This document shows positions 10,101 to 18,269 of a stretch of DNA of 59,084 bases, piece by piece. Position numbers and translations under genes: made by a program. This DNA is from SAR202 cluster bacterium (GTDB lineage: Bacteria; Chloroflexota; Dehalococcoidia; Lucifugimonadales; Lucifugimonadaceae), in assembly GCA_008373165.1 (NCBI GenBank), contig RQOU01000066.1:1-59084 (forward strand). Reading direction: 5' to 3'. The notes beneath the pieces were generated by a model. It saw nothing but the letters and a program-made list of their open reading frames with translations. It searched no databases and was not told where the DNA came from. Every line of letters starts with the position of its first letter. Position 1 is the stretch's first letter.

Positions 10101-11523
10101 ATCCAGAATCAGCGTTACTCCTAAGCCAGTTAGAAACCTCATTCACTGGATGCGGACCTGAGTAAACGCTCATGAATGACAGCGAGTAATGAACGGTGAA
10201 CAACAAAACCAATCCAATTGGTAATGCTTGCAACCAGCGTTTTGAAGGTTGCAAAGACTTAATCACTTCGAAAATCCACCAAAGAAAGCGAGCACCATAC
10301 AGAATGAGAAACGGAGTTATCGGCATCATGTAACGCATGAACTTCACATCAAACCAACCCGTAATCAACAAATAAGGGATTACCCAGGCGAGTATTACAA
10401 GGTCAACCTTTCTTTGGGCCAGCACTCCGGCAACAGCCGAAGCAATCAAGCCGAGCCAAACCGTTATTCCGAGAGCGGGACCAAGCCCCCAGGTTCCAAG
10501 TTGGACTATCTGGTAAAAATACCGTGGAGTGTCCTCATACTGGCGGGTGAATGGAAAATCCACTTCTCTGCGAACCATTTGCCCTTGGGTTGAAATATTG
10601 TCGACGTAAGTTTTGAAATCTATAAACATATAAGGCTGAACAACTATCAAAACCACGAAAAAAACCACAGCCGTAATCAATAGGTTCTGATAAGTAATCC
10701 GACGCTGATTGGATGCTTCGCTGGCAGCTACGCCAGATGAGTCATAACGATCACCTTTACGTGAAGTTGCAAATATCAAATGAGCAAAAACAAGTGCCAA
10801 TCCCAATGGCAAAACTGAGAATTTAGTAGCAACTGCCATAGCAAACATGACTGCAGCCAAAACTGTATCGCTACGACGACCCTCTTTCGCAACACGGATG
10901 GAATAAAAAATCGTGGCGACAATGAATGTCGTCATGAAAGTGTCAACAGCAAAGAAATGACTCAGTTGGATCTGCTGGACAGCGATCGCTGACAATAAAG
11001 CTGCCAGGAGACCAACCCTGGAACTAAAGACTGTGCGACCAATCATAAAAACAAGCAAAACGGTGAAGGTATCTGAAACTGCCGAAAGCGCACGACCTGC
11101 GTAACGCAAATCGAAAATACTCATCCACTTGTATGGAGCTACGAGATAATGAACGGACTTGAGAGCGTAGTGAGGTAGACTGCCCCAATTAAACGATCCG
11201 GGATTTAGGGTGCTTTCATCCGGATCGAAGACGTTAGACCACTCGTCACCTTCGGGGAATTCAAGATCGTATACCTGAGATAGAAAGGCTCTCTCATCAG
11301 GATGGAAAAGACCACCCTGGTCCCAGTCAATTCCCCATAACCGAAGTACCAAAGCCAGCAACAACACCAGTGCTAAAATTTTCCAAGTTGAAAATCCCAG
11401 CTTAGATTTACCTGATGTTTGATCACTTGTATCTAAATCAGAAATCTGACGAGCTTGACTGTCGGGGGTTAACGCGTCGCGATTTACGACGTCCTCCGAT
11501 TTAGCATCTTGAAAATCGTTCAT
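7108..11523 (-). CDS. Giant polytopic membrane protein: GT39/ArnT-like region fused to DUF2298 (Chlor_Arch_YYY)
   Basis: A 1,471-residue multi-spanning membrane protein. After a polar tail of about 45 residues, the first helix leads into RLWGIDW and HPDE (about 74-77), the acidic loop typical of GT39/ArnT-type glycosyltransferases that use lipid-linked sugars. About ten helices follow and then a large extracytoplasmic region (about 470-680). The second half contains GGYLNYYYFG near residue 838, the tyrosine-rich signature behind the TIGR name Chlor_Arch_YYY (DUF2298), with many more helices and a soluble C-terminal region. DUF2298 proteins are known mainly from Chloroflexota and Archaea and are suspected membrane glycosyltransferases. 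The role here is probably glycosylation of cell-surface material. It is transcribed divergently from the M16 protease. Confidence 0.88.
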   Translation of the reverse strand: MNDFQDAKSEDVVNRDALTPDSQARQISDLDTSDQTSGKSKLGFSTWKILALVLLLALVLRLWGIDWDQGGLFHPDERAFLSQVYDLEFPEGDEWSNVFDPDESTLNPGSFNWGSLPHYALKSVHYLVAPYKWMSIFDLRYAGRALSAVSDTFTVLLVFMIGRTVFSSRVGLLAALLSAIAVQQIQLSHFFAVDTFMTTFIVATIFYSIRVAKEGRRSDTVLAAVMFAMAVATKFSVLPLGLALVFAHLIFATSRKGDRYDSSGVAASEASNQRRITYQNLLITAVVFFVVLIVVQPYMFIDFKTYVDNISTQGQMVRREVDFPFTRQYEDTPRYFYQIVQLGTWGLGPALGITVWLGLIASAVAGVLAQRKVDLVILAWVIPYLLITGWFDVKFMRYMMPITPFLILYGARFLWWIFEVIKSLQPSKRWLQALPIGLVLLFTVHYSLSFMSVYSGPHPVNEVSNWLRSNADSGSQVVQEHWEEGIPGVVGLRMHERAELYNDENYKKFDKLTTLLSESDYFVLLSNRLYATIPRLPERYPVTSTFYEKLFSGELGYEMAYSSGRHIGGLGVDYYEDPFARVDFGPPEQFRSPSEGLFNISFGWADESFSVYEHPQTFIFANEGRLTRQQLSEEIGSADLKGSQLQKSRTGLLLSEGDAVSQQSGGTWSSIFFLRWLPDWITPVVWYLGAQLFAFIVLPIAFVVFRPWPDRGYLFAKPLGLVLVATLTWLLVSTNIVSFSFLSVLIGVFILGGVSLLTHRFIGNDLISHIRSNLRRIVWMEMLLIVAFVGFLLVRAANPDLWHPWKGGEKPMDFAYLNAVVKSSTVPPYDPWYSGGYLNYYYFGQFMVASLIRFTGIVPSVAYNLAVPWLFALTAGGVFSIVYGLAELTLRAKRVPPWSRRSPIYAGLLGVLFVLVVGNIDGLIQLFQGAARVFFQDAAFGQFDFWRSSRMMAPDSLGHEITEFPFFTFLFADLHAHLIAIPVAITALAATSAAFLRIGRNRSKIETLVGLTVIGILVGSLRTINAWDFPTQLILTGIFLIGGQLLNSRRVFLEGLIIGVASTTFVIVVGYVVYLPFHASFELFNNGVVKSEFTTELWRYILINSIFIFLIISWFVFMLRERIYHAFTLVANPPMPGSGLRGWTWQVLMIFLLAVVASLAVTGFAVIAFALMIGAYVFAAGLVAHRSGISGSRYSLVPVVFVVMAMALAIGVDIFTVKDDIGRMNTVFKFYLQAWVLLGIASAYFLWVLADARKLSLSGVRLGRGVWLGLLTILVVGVMVYPILGTRDRNSTKFDTTGLGLDGMAYMESVTYQNDGTPLTLKYDLEAIEWMQENVEGSPVIIEGLTDLYRWGNRVSIYTGLPAVIGWDWHQRQQRVKYASSVSERRDEIDRFYDTPLRSSALKTLNKYQVKYVYIGELERAKYHSVGISKFKNMAADGLVQVYPPNESDKETPVVIYKYVPIAHVSSGTTN

Positions 11524-11702
11524 AAATAAGAATTCTAACGTCGAGCGCCGTCTGCTGGCTGCACGAACAATTCCTCAACACCACGAATCATCAATTTAAC
11601 GGTCGAAATCAAAAGAAGTTTGACCACTGACCTAATCACACCTACGCTTGATCTTGGCGTTTTTAAGCGCACAGACAACATATAGAAAGTAAAAATCTTC
11701 CG

Positions 11703-13004
11703 TTGAAAACATCCCCATCCGAACAACTTGTCTCAAGCTCTTTTAATCGAACTGTGCTGCCCAATGGCATACGAGTTCTCTCCAGCAGTTTTAGACACAC
11801 TAATGCTGTGAGCATTATTTTCCTATTTGGCGCCGGTTCAAGATATGAGACTCCCGAACTCGCAGGAGCCTCTCACTTATTCGAACACATGCTATTCAAA
11901 GGTACGCCTGAACGACCCACTCCAAGGGATATTTCAGAAGTGGTTGAAGGGGTGGGTGGCACATTGAACGCATTTACAGACCGAGAGGTGACCGGATATT
12001 GGTGCCGCCTTGCCCAGCCAAATTATCGAGATGGTATAGACCTGTTATCGGACATGACCCTCAACTCCCTATTTAGAGAAGAAGACATCGCAAAAGAAAA
12101 ACAGGTGGTGTACGAAGAAATACGCGCCTCTTTTGACTCTCCTGGTGCACGAGTCTCGATGATGCTGGATGATCTCTTATGGCCCGACCAACCGATGGGC
12201 CGTGACATCGCGGGTTCTGTCGAATCAGTCGCGTCAATTTCACGAGATGACATGTGTAAATACTTGGAAACTCAATACGTTGGATCTAACACGGTCATCG
12301 CTATCGCTGGAAATATCGAACACCAGGAAGTTGTTGATCAAATCACCAACTCTCTCGGTAGCCTTCATGATGGAAACATACTCCCAATGTTTCCTCACGA
12401 AAAAAAAGTCCTTTCAAAGAGAGTTGCACTGGAACACCGCCCAACTGAACAGGCACATCTTGCAATCGGACTTGCGGGATTTGCAAATGACGATCCAGAT
12501 CGTCATGCACTTTCAATCATGTCGGTGATCCTCGGAGAAACTATGAGTAGCCGCCTCTTTGAAGAAGTTCGCGAGCAACGTGGGCTCGCATATGACATAC
12601 ATAGCGGTGCCCATTTTTACAGTGATTGCGGTGCGTTCGTGGTTGAATCTGGTATCGACCCGAGTCGAGTTGATGAGGCTATTCCGGTGATTCTGAAGGA
12701 ACTATCTAAGATGCGCGATGGCGTCACAGAAGCAGAATGGACACAGGCCTTGCAGCTGACAAAGGGCAGGATGATGCTACGAATGGAGGAAAGCCGAGCT
12801 GTATCAAGCTTCCTAGGTGTACAAGAGCTCATTCGTGGTGAAGTACAGTCAGTCGATGAAGTCATCGCAAACATCTCGGCCGTCACCCGAGAAGACATCA
12901 AGCGAGCTGCCAACAGAGTCATCAAATCAGAGAATCTTGTACTCGCGATTGTCGGACCTTTTGATGATTCGGATCACTTTGAAGCCATGCTTAACTTAGA
13001 TTGA
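11703..13004 (+). CDS. M16 family zinc metallopeptidase (processing peptidase-like)
   Basis: A 433-residue insulinase/mitochondrial-processing-peptidase family protein. The inverted zinc motif HLFEH gives His58, Glu61 (base) and His62, in the classic context GASHLFEHMLFKGT; the third ligand is a glutamate in EKQVVYEEI (about 132-140). The second, inactive half-domain has the substrate-binding Arg/Tyr segment FEEVREQRGLAYD. The size is that of single-unit bacterial M16 enzymes that work as homo- or heterodimers. No signal peptide is visible. Translation appears to start at TTG 11703, as there is no in-frame ATG before the conserved NGIRV strand. It stands alone; a short intergenic gap separates it from the XRE gene. 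Confidence 0.92.
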   Translation: MKTSPSEQLVSSSFNRTVLPNGIRVLSSSFRHTNAVSIIFLFGAGSRYETPELAGASHLFEHMLFKGTPERPTPRDISEVVEGVGGTLNAFTDREVTGYWCRLAQPNYRDGIDLLSDMTLNSLFREEDIAKEKQVVYEEIRASFDSPGARVSMMLDDLLWPDQPMGRDIAGSVESVASISRDDMCKYLETQYVGSNTVIAIAGNIEHQEVVDQITNSLGSLHDGNILPMFPHEKKVLSKRVALEHRPTEQAHLAIGLAGFANDDPDRHALSIMSVILGETMSSRLFEEVREQRGLAYDIHSGAHFYSDCGAFVVESGIDPSRVDEAIPVILKELSKMRDGVTEAEWTQALQLTKGRMMLRMEESRAVSSFLGVQELIRGEVQSVDEVIANISAVTREDIKRAANRVIKSENLVLAIVGPFDDSDHFEAMLNLD

Positions 13005-13124
13005 TAACTGTCAAAACAGCTTTATTGGACGCTAAATACAAGTGATCTAACTTTTTCAGAATTCGCCCAACCGTGTAAAAAAAACGCTAGGGCTTAAGAA
13101 AAAAAGCAGCGTAGCTTGCTATTT

Positions 13125-13574
13125 ATGTTGACAAAACTAGGACCTCCAACCGACTTTAAATGGCAAGCGGATAACATCCGAGCCCTGCGTTCCCACCTAG
13201 AACTTTCGCAAACTGCACTATCGCAAGAAATAGGCATTAGACAGCAAACAATCAGCGAATGGGAGACGGGTATGTACGCACCTCGAGGCGCATCTGTTAC
13301 CTGTCTAACTCTGCTGGCTGTTAGTTCGAATTTCCCGTTTGAACAAAACAACGAAGACGAAATAAAATCGACGAGAACCCAAGGATTCACGCCAAGGCGA
13401 CTCGCAGATTCTGGACCCGTAACACCACAAGCGGATCCACCCAATCCTGCCCAACGCCTGACGTACGAAGCAGCAAAAGTTGCTCAGGCTGCTCAACGTC
13501 CCGCTACGTATAATTCAACTTACTTCGAGTCTCATCCATCGGCAGCGGTGCGAAAACTCGAAGTTCCGATGTAA
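13125..13574 (+). CDS. XRE-family helix-turn-helix DNA-binding protein
   Basis: About 149 residues from ATG 13125 (a TTG three codons earlier is possible). Residues about 15-65 form a Cro/C1-type helix-turn-helix: the recognition segment contains IGIRQQTISEWETG, preceded by LRSHLELSQTALSQE. The rest is a low-complexity, Pro/Ala/Gln-rich tail with no recognised domain, ending in a short hydrophobic-free stretch. Such small proteins act as transcription regulators, but neither ligand nor target can be inferred. The upstream gap is AT-rich and contains an A8 tract at 13078-13085. Confidence 0.75.
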   Translation: MLTKLGPPTDFKWQADNIRALRSHLELSQTALSQEIGIRQQTISEWETGMYAPRGASVTCLTLLAVSSNFPFEQNNEDEIKSTRTQGFTPRRLADSGPVTPQADPPNPAQRLTYEAAKVAQAAQRPATYNSTYFESHPSAAVRKLEVPM

Positions 13575-13704
13575 TCAAAATCGATCCCATCGGTGAACTA
13601 AGTTTCTTTTATACCTCCCATTTACGCGCCATAAATGTGCCTCCGCTTTGACACTTGCATCAATGTCCGAATAGGATTGCGCTATTGATCGATGGAGATA
13701 ACAC

Positions 13705-13941
13705 TTGGGTACACGTGTATACATCCTAATTGAAACAACGGTCGGTAAGACAACAGAAGTCGCACAAGCTCTAGAAAGCTTAAAAATGATCACGTCTGTC
13801 GACACAGTGACCGGGCCTTACAACATTATCGGTATCGCAGAAGCGGAAAGTCTTGCAAGTATCGGTGACCTGATCAGTGAGGGTATGCATCGCATACCGG
13901 GAATTGAAAAAACCATCACGTGTCTATCAGTTAGTAATTGA
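13705..13941 (+). CDS. Stand-alone Lrp/AsnC ligand-binding (RAM) domain protein
   Basis: Seventy-eight residues matching only the C-terminal alpha/beta sandwich of Lrp/AsnC regulators: a beta strand RVYILIETTVG, a helix, then the family signature TGPYNIIGIAEAES and a final VSN strand. No helix-turn-helix is encoded. Free-standing RAM proteins are known and form oligomers that bind amino acids or partner with full regulators. The start is TTG 13705 with GGAGA as Shine-Dalgarno about 10 bases upstream. It precedes two acyl-CoA dehydrogenase genes by 43 bases, so it may sense a metabolite of that pathway; this last step is inference. Confidence 0.85.
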   Translation: MGTRVYILIETTVGKTTEVAQALESLKMITSVDTVTGPYNIIGIAEAESLASIGDLISEGMHRIPGIEKTITCLSVSN

Positions 13942-13984
13942 CACACGTTTAGTCCGGTCTACTCCGGCATGGAATCCACAAATA

Positions 13985-15160
13985 TTGCGTTTCGAATTCA
14001 CTGCGGAAGAATCTAATTTCAAGCGTGACCTTGGCACGTTCCTCGACAACGCGTTACCTGATGACTGGCAGGGCCCTGCAGATGAATCACGTGATGACCA
14101 CTGGGATCTAAACCAAAAAATCAAGCAGGGGCTAGCCGATCGAGGTTGGCTGGTTATGAGTTGGCCAAAAAAATATGGTGGTTCGGATTCATCACCTATG
14201 ATGAACACCATATTCGCCGAGGAAATGGCGTACCGAAGAGCACCAGGACACGATCGATTTGGTACTCGGATGTTTGGACCAACTCTTATGCGATTTGGAT
14301 CCGAAGATCAACGCGTTAAATACCTCGGATCAATCGCACGTGGCGAAATTCAATGGTGCCAGGGATACTCCGAGCCTAACTCTGGTTCGGATCTTGCATC
14401 CTTGCAAACAAGAGCTATCGATAGCGGCGATAATTTCATAGTAACTGGGACAAAGATTTGGACTTCCCTAGCCCATCGAGCCGACATGATGTTCATGTTG
14501 GTAAGAACAGATCCGGACTCTCCCCCACACAAGGGAATCAGTTTGATCATGGTCGATATGAAATCTCCCGGAGTCGAGATACAGCCGATCATTAACATGG
14601 CTGGCGTACATAGTTTCAATCAGGTGATATTCAACGAGGTGAGTGTTCCAAAAGAAAATCTCGTGGGAGATTTAAACGATGGATGGCGAGTTGGTATGAC
14701 GGTACTAAACTTCGAAAGATCTGGTATCGACTATGCAGCCTGGGCGCGTGCCGCTTTAGAAGAACTCATCGATTATGTTTCAGGTAGTGATCCAATCATA
14801 GGAGCGATCAGTTCAGACCCAATAGTGCGTAGCAATTTAGCAAAATTAAAAACTGAAATAGAAGCTGCACGACTTATGTGCTTCGATGTCGCATGGCGGC
14901 AAGGACAAGGCGAGATTCCGTCTTCTGAAGCATCGATGAGCAAAGTTGCAGCTACAGACATCTACACAAAGGTACTCGACTATGGAGTCGAGTTACTAGG
15001 AATGTACGGAGTACTGGAACCCGGGTCGACTCAATCGGAACTGGAAGGACGCTTCCTGAAGATGAGATTGTTCTACACTTCTGGACCAATTCTCGCTGGA
15101 ACCAACGAGATTCAGAAAAACATCATAGCCCAGCGAGGATTGGGGCTTCCGAGGAAGTAA
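13985..15160 (+). CDS. Acyl-CoA dehydrogenase, first of an adjacent pair
   Basis: About 391 residues from TTG 13985, chosen because the usual family N-terminus (RFEFTAEESNFKRDL) begins there; a longer frame back to 13877 would overlap the RAM gene and adds no conserved sequence. Features are the FAD/substrate loop QGYSEPNSGSDLASL, followed by TGTKIWTSLAH, and the C-terminal AGTNEIQKNIIAQRGLG that closes over the flavin. It would oxidise an acyl-CoA to the 2-enoyl-CoA and hand electrons to ETF, whose genes are in this window. The second dehydrogenase begins eight bases after its stop. The unusual length of the alpha4-alpha5 region points away from short straight-chain substrates. Confidence 0.9.
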   Translation: MRFEFTAEESNFKRDLGTFLDNALPDDWQGPADESRDDHWDLNQKIKQGLADRGWLVMSWPKKYGGSDSSPMMNTIFAEEMAYRRAPGHDRFGTRMFGPTLMRFGSEDQRVKYLGSIARGEIQWCQGYSEPNSGSDLASLQTRAIDSGDNFIVTGTKIWTSLAHRADMMFMLVRTDPDSPPHKGISLIMVDMKSPGVEIQPIINMAGVHSFNQVIFNEVSVPKENLVGDLNDGWRVGMTVLNFERSGIDYAAWARAALEELIDYVSGSDPIIGAISSDPIVRSNLAKLKTEIEAARLMCFDVAWRQGQGEIPSSEASMSKVAATDIYTKVLDYGVELLGMYGVLEPGSTQSELEGRFLKMRLFYTSGPILAGTNEIQKNIIAQRGLGLPRK

Positions 15161-15168
15161 ATATAAAC

Positions 15169-16287
15169 ATGGATTTCGGACTTACGGAGACACAGGAACT
15201 TATTCGGCGGTCAGCAAGAGAGTTTTTAAAAGACGAGTCTAATTCAGAGACGATTCGCTCTGTAGCATCAGGCAATCACGATGCTCTTGAGAAGCTATGG
15301 AAACGGATGTTAGAACTGGGCTGGCCTGCACTAATAATCCCTGAGGAGTTTGGCGGTGCGGGTTTTTCTTTTTCTGACCTTGCCGTTCTGCTAGAAGAAC
15401 TGGGTGCGACGCTAGCACCTGTTCCAATCGTAGAATCTGCGATCACTTCGTGGATTATCGAACGATATGGTTCAGAATCTATGAAGTCAGAAATCCTTCC
15501 ACAAATTTCATCCGGTGACATTTTATTAACACCATCGATTGTCGAACGAAGTGGTTCCTGGGACACATCTTCTACAACAGTCGCAGCCACAAAATCTGGT
15601 ACTAACCTTGTAATAACAGGCGAGAAAAGATTCGTAGCATTTGCTCAACAGGCTACTCACGCACTAGCAACAATTAGACTGGATGATGGTCAGCCTGCCC
15701 TGATCACAATACCAATATGGAAAGCTACAGGCGTCCATCAAACCCCAATGGATCATGTTGCAGGAGTTCCAGTATCTTCCATAACTTTCAATGAGGTGGT
15801 CGTGCCTGAAGCAAATATCATTGCAACGGGTAATACAGCCATTAAAGCCGTTGAAGAATTAATTTCTGCCGGCGGAGTAGCCCGCGCTGCGCAACTTGCC
15901 GGTCTCGGCAGAGCCGTTTTAGACACTACTGTCAGTTACGCTGCCAACCGTGAACAATTCGGTCAACCAATCGGTTCATTTCAAGCAGTACAACACCATC
16001 TTGCTGAAATGGCTATAGCTTCGAAGCAAGTAAATCATCTTGCGCACTCGGCAGCTTACAGTTTCTCGCGTGACGGATACTCCTACGAAAGGGCCGCACA
16101 GGCAAAAATCGCTGCTAGCGAGAAAATTTCAGCCCTATGCTGGACAGCGCATCAGTGCCACGGTGCAATTGGCTTCACCTGGGAACATGATTTACATCTT
16201 TATACTCGAAGAGCGCTGGCCTGGAAGACTGACTACGGGGATGCAAATTTTCATAAATCAAATCTCGCTGACGCAATGGGCCTATAA
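15169..16287 (+). CDS. Acyl-CoA dehydrogenase, second of an adjacent pair
   Basis: A 372-residue acyl-CoA dehydrogenase family protein starting at ATG with the typical MDFGLTETQELIRRSAREF. It keeps GWPALIIPEEFGG and, near the C-terminus, CHGAIGFTWEHDLHLYTRRA, a form common in actinobacterial FadE-type second subunits, and ends without the GT-EIQ motif. The serine/threonine-rich FAD loop seen in the first gene is replaced by SIVERSGSWDTSS. Splitting of the FAD-binding and catalytic motifs between two adjacent genes is known from alpha2-beta2 heterotetrameric dehydrogenases of sterol side-chain degradation, so the two proteins may form one enzyme; this is inference from family knowledge. Confidence 0.88.
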   Translation: MDFGLTETQELIRRSAREFLKDESNSETIRSVASGNHDALEKLWKRMLELGWPALIIPEEFGGAGFSFSDLAVLLEELGATLAPVPIVESAITSWIIERYGSESMKSEILPQISSGDILLTPSIVERSGSWDTSSTTVAATKSGTNLVITGEKRFVAFAQQATHALATIRLDDGQPALITIPIWKATGVHQTPMDHVAGVPVSSITFNEVVVPEANIIATGNTAIKAVEELISAGGVARAAQLAGLGRAVLDTTVSYAANREQFGQPIGSFQAVQHHLAEMAIASKQVNHLAHSAAYSFSRDGYSYERAAQAKIAASEKISALCWTAHQCHGAIGFTWEHDLHLYTRRALAWKTDYGDANFHKSNLADAMGL

Positions 16288-16343
16288 AAACGACATGTTT
16301 ATCTGGTGAATCAGAATCATCATAAACAGAGGATAATAATCAG

Positions 16344-16688
16344 GTGGATCAACCTAAATGCATATTCTGCAGTATCGTCCAAGGAGAATTACCTTCAAAG
16401 AGTATTTATTCCGATGACCAGTGCATCGCATTCAATGACATTAATCCTGTAGCAAACGTCCATGTGCTGGTGATCCCACGAGAACACGTGACCTATCTGA
16501 CAGAGACAACAAAACAACACGAAAAACTTCTTGGACATTTGATGCGTGTAGCAGCCAAAGTATCCGAACAAATGGGTACATCAGAAGACGGTTATAGGGT
16601 TAGCGTAAATCAAGGAGTAAATGCCGGTCAGATTGTGGACCATCTTCACCTACACGTCCTTGGCGGGGAGCAACTCAATTCACTCTGA
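16344..16688 (+). CDS. HIT family (HINT-like) nucleotide hydrolase
   Basis: A complete 114-residue histidine-triad protein starting at GTG. It opens with CIFCSIVQGELPSK, the zinc-type cysteine pair and purine-binding region of HINT/PKCI proteins, and ends with the triad DHLHLHVLGG in which the middle histidine is nucleotidylated. Family members hydrolyse adenosine phosphoramidates or related dinucleotides in the cytoplasm. It lies 56 bases after the second acyl-CoA dehydrogenase and may be co-transcribed with it, with no evident metabolic link. Confidence 0.93.
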   Translation: MDQPKCIFCSIVQGELPSKSIYSDDQCIAFNDINPVANVHVLVIPREHVTYLTETTKQHEKLLGHLMRVAAKVSEQMGTSEDGYRVSVNQGVNAGQIVDHLHLHVLGGEQLNSL

Positions 16689-16742
16689 ACAACCCTCGAT
16701 ACTAGGTAACATGTATTTCTTCGACACGAAAACTATAGCTCT

Positions 16743-18065
16743 ATGTACGTCTACCCAAGAGCACATCACATAGTGCATATCAGTATTCTTTCAGGCACCA
16801 GTTACTCTGCATTCAAATACCGCGAATATCGGCTATTCTGGGTGGCCGCGGCTTTCTCCAATATTGGTATGTGGTCTCTTGTTTACGGCCGTCTTTTTCT
16901 AATGCGAACACTTACAGGATCAGAAGTTATGCTGGGGCTTGTCGCTACAGCAAACTTGGCTCCAGTGCTGATTTTTTCTATGTGGGGAGGGGTTCTTGCA
17001 GATAGATTTAACCGCTTAAAAATTGTCCGATTCACCCGATTAATGTTTGCAGTAGCGACATTTGGTACGGGGATACTAATCCAAAGCGGATCTGTTGAAC
17101 CGTGGCATATTCTAGTTATCTCATCAGTAACCGGGACACTTCTAGCTTTCGATATACCTTCGAGATCTGCGATGGTGGCTTCTATCGTTCCGAAAGATCA
17201 TCTGGGTGGAGCAATAGCACTTTATTCAATCGTATTTGGCGCAGCAGCGATTATTGGCCCTATTCTGATCGAACCGCTTGTTTCAAATTGGGGGCTTGAA
17301 GGACTCTTCTACATCATAGGCGGATCCTATGTGCTAACGGTCATAACTCTTTTCATGATGCAGACAAAAGGTCACAAAGTAACAGCTACAACTAGAACTG
17401 CATTAGCTGGTTTGATAGAAGGATTTGCGTACCTAAAACAGCAACGATCCATATTTTCCGTCATATTACTTGGCATCACACTTGGAGTCTTTGGAACATC
17501 ATTCGACACACTTCTTCCAGTATTCACAGATGAGATATTCCAAGGCGGCCTCGGAGTTTATGGACAACTTCTGCTAGGGGTGGGAATTGGAGGATTGATT
17601 GCAACAATCGCAATCACACTGATCGGCAACAGAATCCGACCAGCGCTTTATCTTACAGTTGGGGGCATCGGCCTTGGCGCTGCCCAAATTGCCTTTGCAC
17701 AAACCAATGTTTTAGATTTAGCGATTATTGTCGCAGGTGTGATTGGTGGATTCAAAGTCTTAATGGGAACAATGAATACCACCGTCGTACAAACCCTGGT
17801 CGACGAAGAATTCCGAGGACGCGTTCTAAGTATCAATCAACTAACCTGGGGAGCTTCTGCACTAGGAGGTTTATTGATGGGTTATCTGGCACAGAGATTC
17901 GACGCTCCGTTCGCTATGACACTCGGTGGTTCTATAGCAATTATCGCAACGTTATACGTAGGACAGAGCCTGTTACGTAGTTTCGGTTTAGGGTCACAAC
18001 CGAATCTGATAAATAAACCAACGCAAGAAAATACGCTCGATAACAAACCACCAAGCACAAGTTAA
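16743..18065 (+). CDS. MFS transporter, EntS/MFS_3-like exporter
   Basis: A 440-residue major facilitator with about twelve membrane segments. It has the family opening FKYREYRLFWVAAAFSNIGMW and the loop 2-3 motif GGVLADRFNRLKIV, and a later variant of the same motif in LIGNRIRPALYL. The arrangement is that of the MFS_3/EntS group, usually exporters of siderophores or drugs; the substrate is unknown. Its C-terminal tail is polar and Asn/Pro-rich. It is followed by a 204-base gap that carries the leader of the molybdenum hydroxylase operon. Confidence 0.88.
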   Translation: MYVYPRAHHIVHISILSGTSYSAFKYREYRLFWVAAAFSNIGMWSLVYGRLFLMRTLTGSEVMLGLVATANLAPVLIFSMWGGVLADRFNRLKIVRFTRLMFAVATFGTGILIQSGSVEPWHILVISSVTGTLLAFDIPSRSAMVASIVPKDHLGGAIALYSIVFGAAAIIGPILIEPLVSNWGLEGLFYIIGGSYVLTVITLFMMQTKGHKVTATTRTALAGLIEGFAYLKQQRSIFSVILLGITLGVFGTSFDTLLPVFTDEIFQGGLGVYGQLLLGVGIGGLIATIAITLIGNRIRPALYLTVGGIGLGAAQIAFAQTNVLDLAIIVAGVIGGFKVLMGTMNTTVVQTLVDEEFRGRVLSINQLTWGASALGGLLMGYLAQRFDAPFAMTLGGSIAIIATLYVGQSLLRSFGLGSQPNLINKPTQENTLDNKPPSTS

Positions 18066-18105
18066 ACTTTATATTTTCACTGCGATTTTTCTTCACAAAA
18101 CGACA

Positions 18106-18134
18106 TTGATTAGTTGCTAAAAAGCCCCTATTAC
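18106..18134 (+). promoter_or_regulatory. Candidate promoter for the molybdenum hydroxylase operon
   Basis: TTGATT at 18106-18111 and TATTAC at 18129-18134 are 17 bases apart, close to the sigma-70 consensus, and would give a 5' leader of about 125 bases before the first gene. Such matches are frequent in AT-rich gaps, so this is a suggestion based on spacing and position only. Confidence 0.3.
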
Positions 18135-18269
18135 GGGCATAATGGGCCTCTCGCCATCAGTGCATCGTCGTGATGTTGTTGGATGGACACCCGATACCGG
18201 GTTTTCTTGCTGTTATTCCAGTGTTACCAGCTTGATTATTTTGAATAAACACTTGAAAGGAGAGGGCTC

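Noticed and set aside
13877-13984. A longer N-terminus for the first acyl-CoA dehydrogenase
   Set aside because: It would overlap the RAM gene by 65 bases and its residues resemble no family member; similarity begins at the TTG at 13985.
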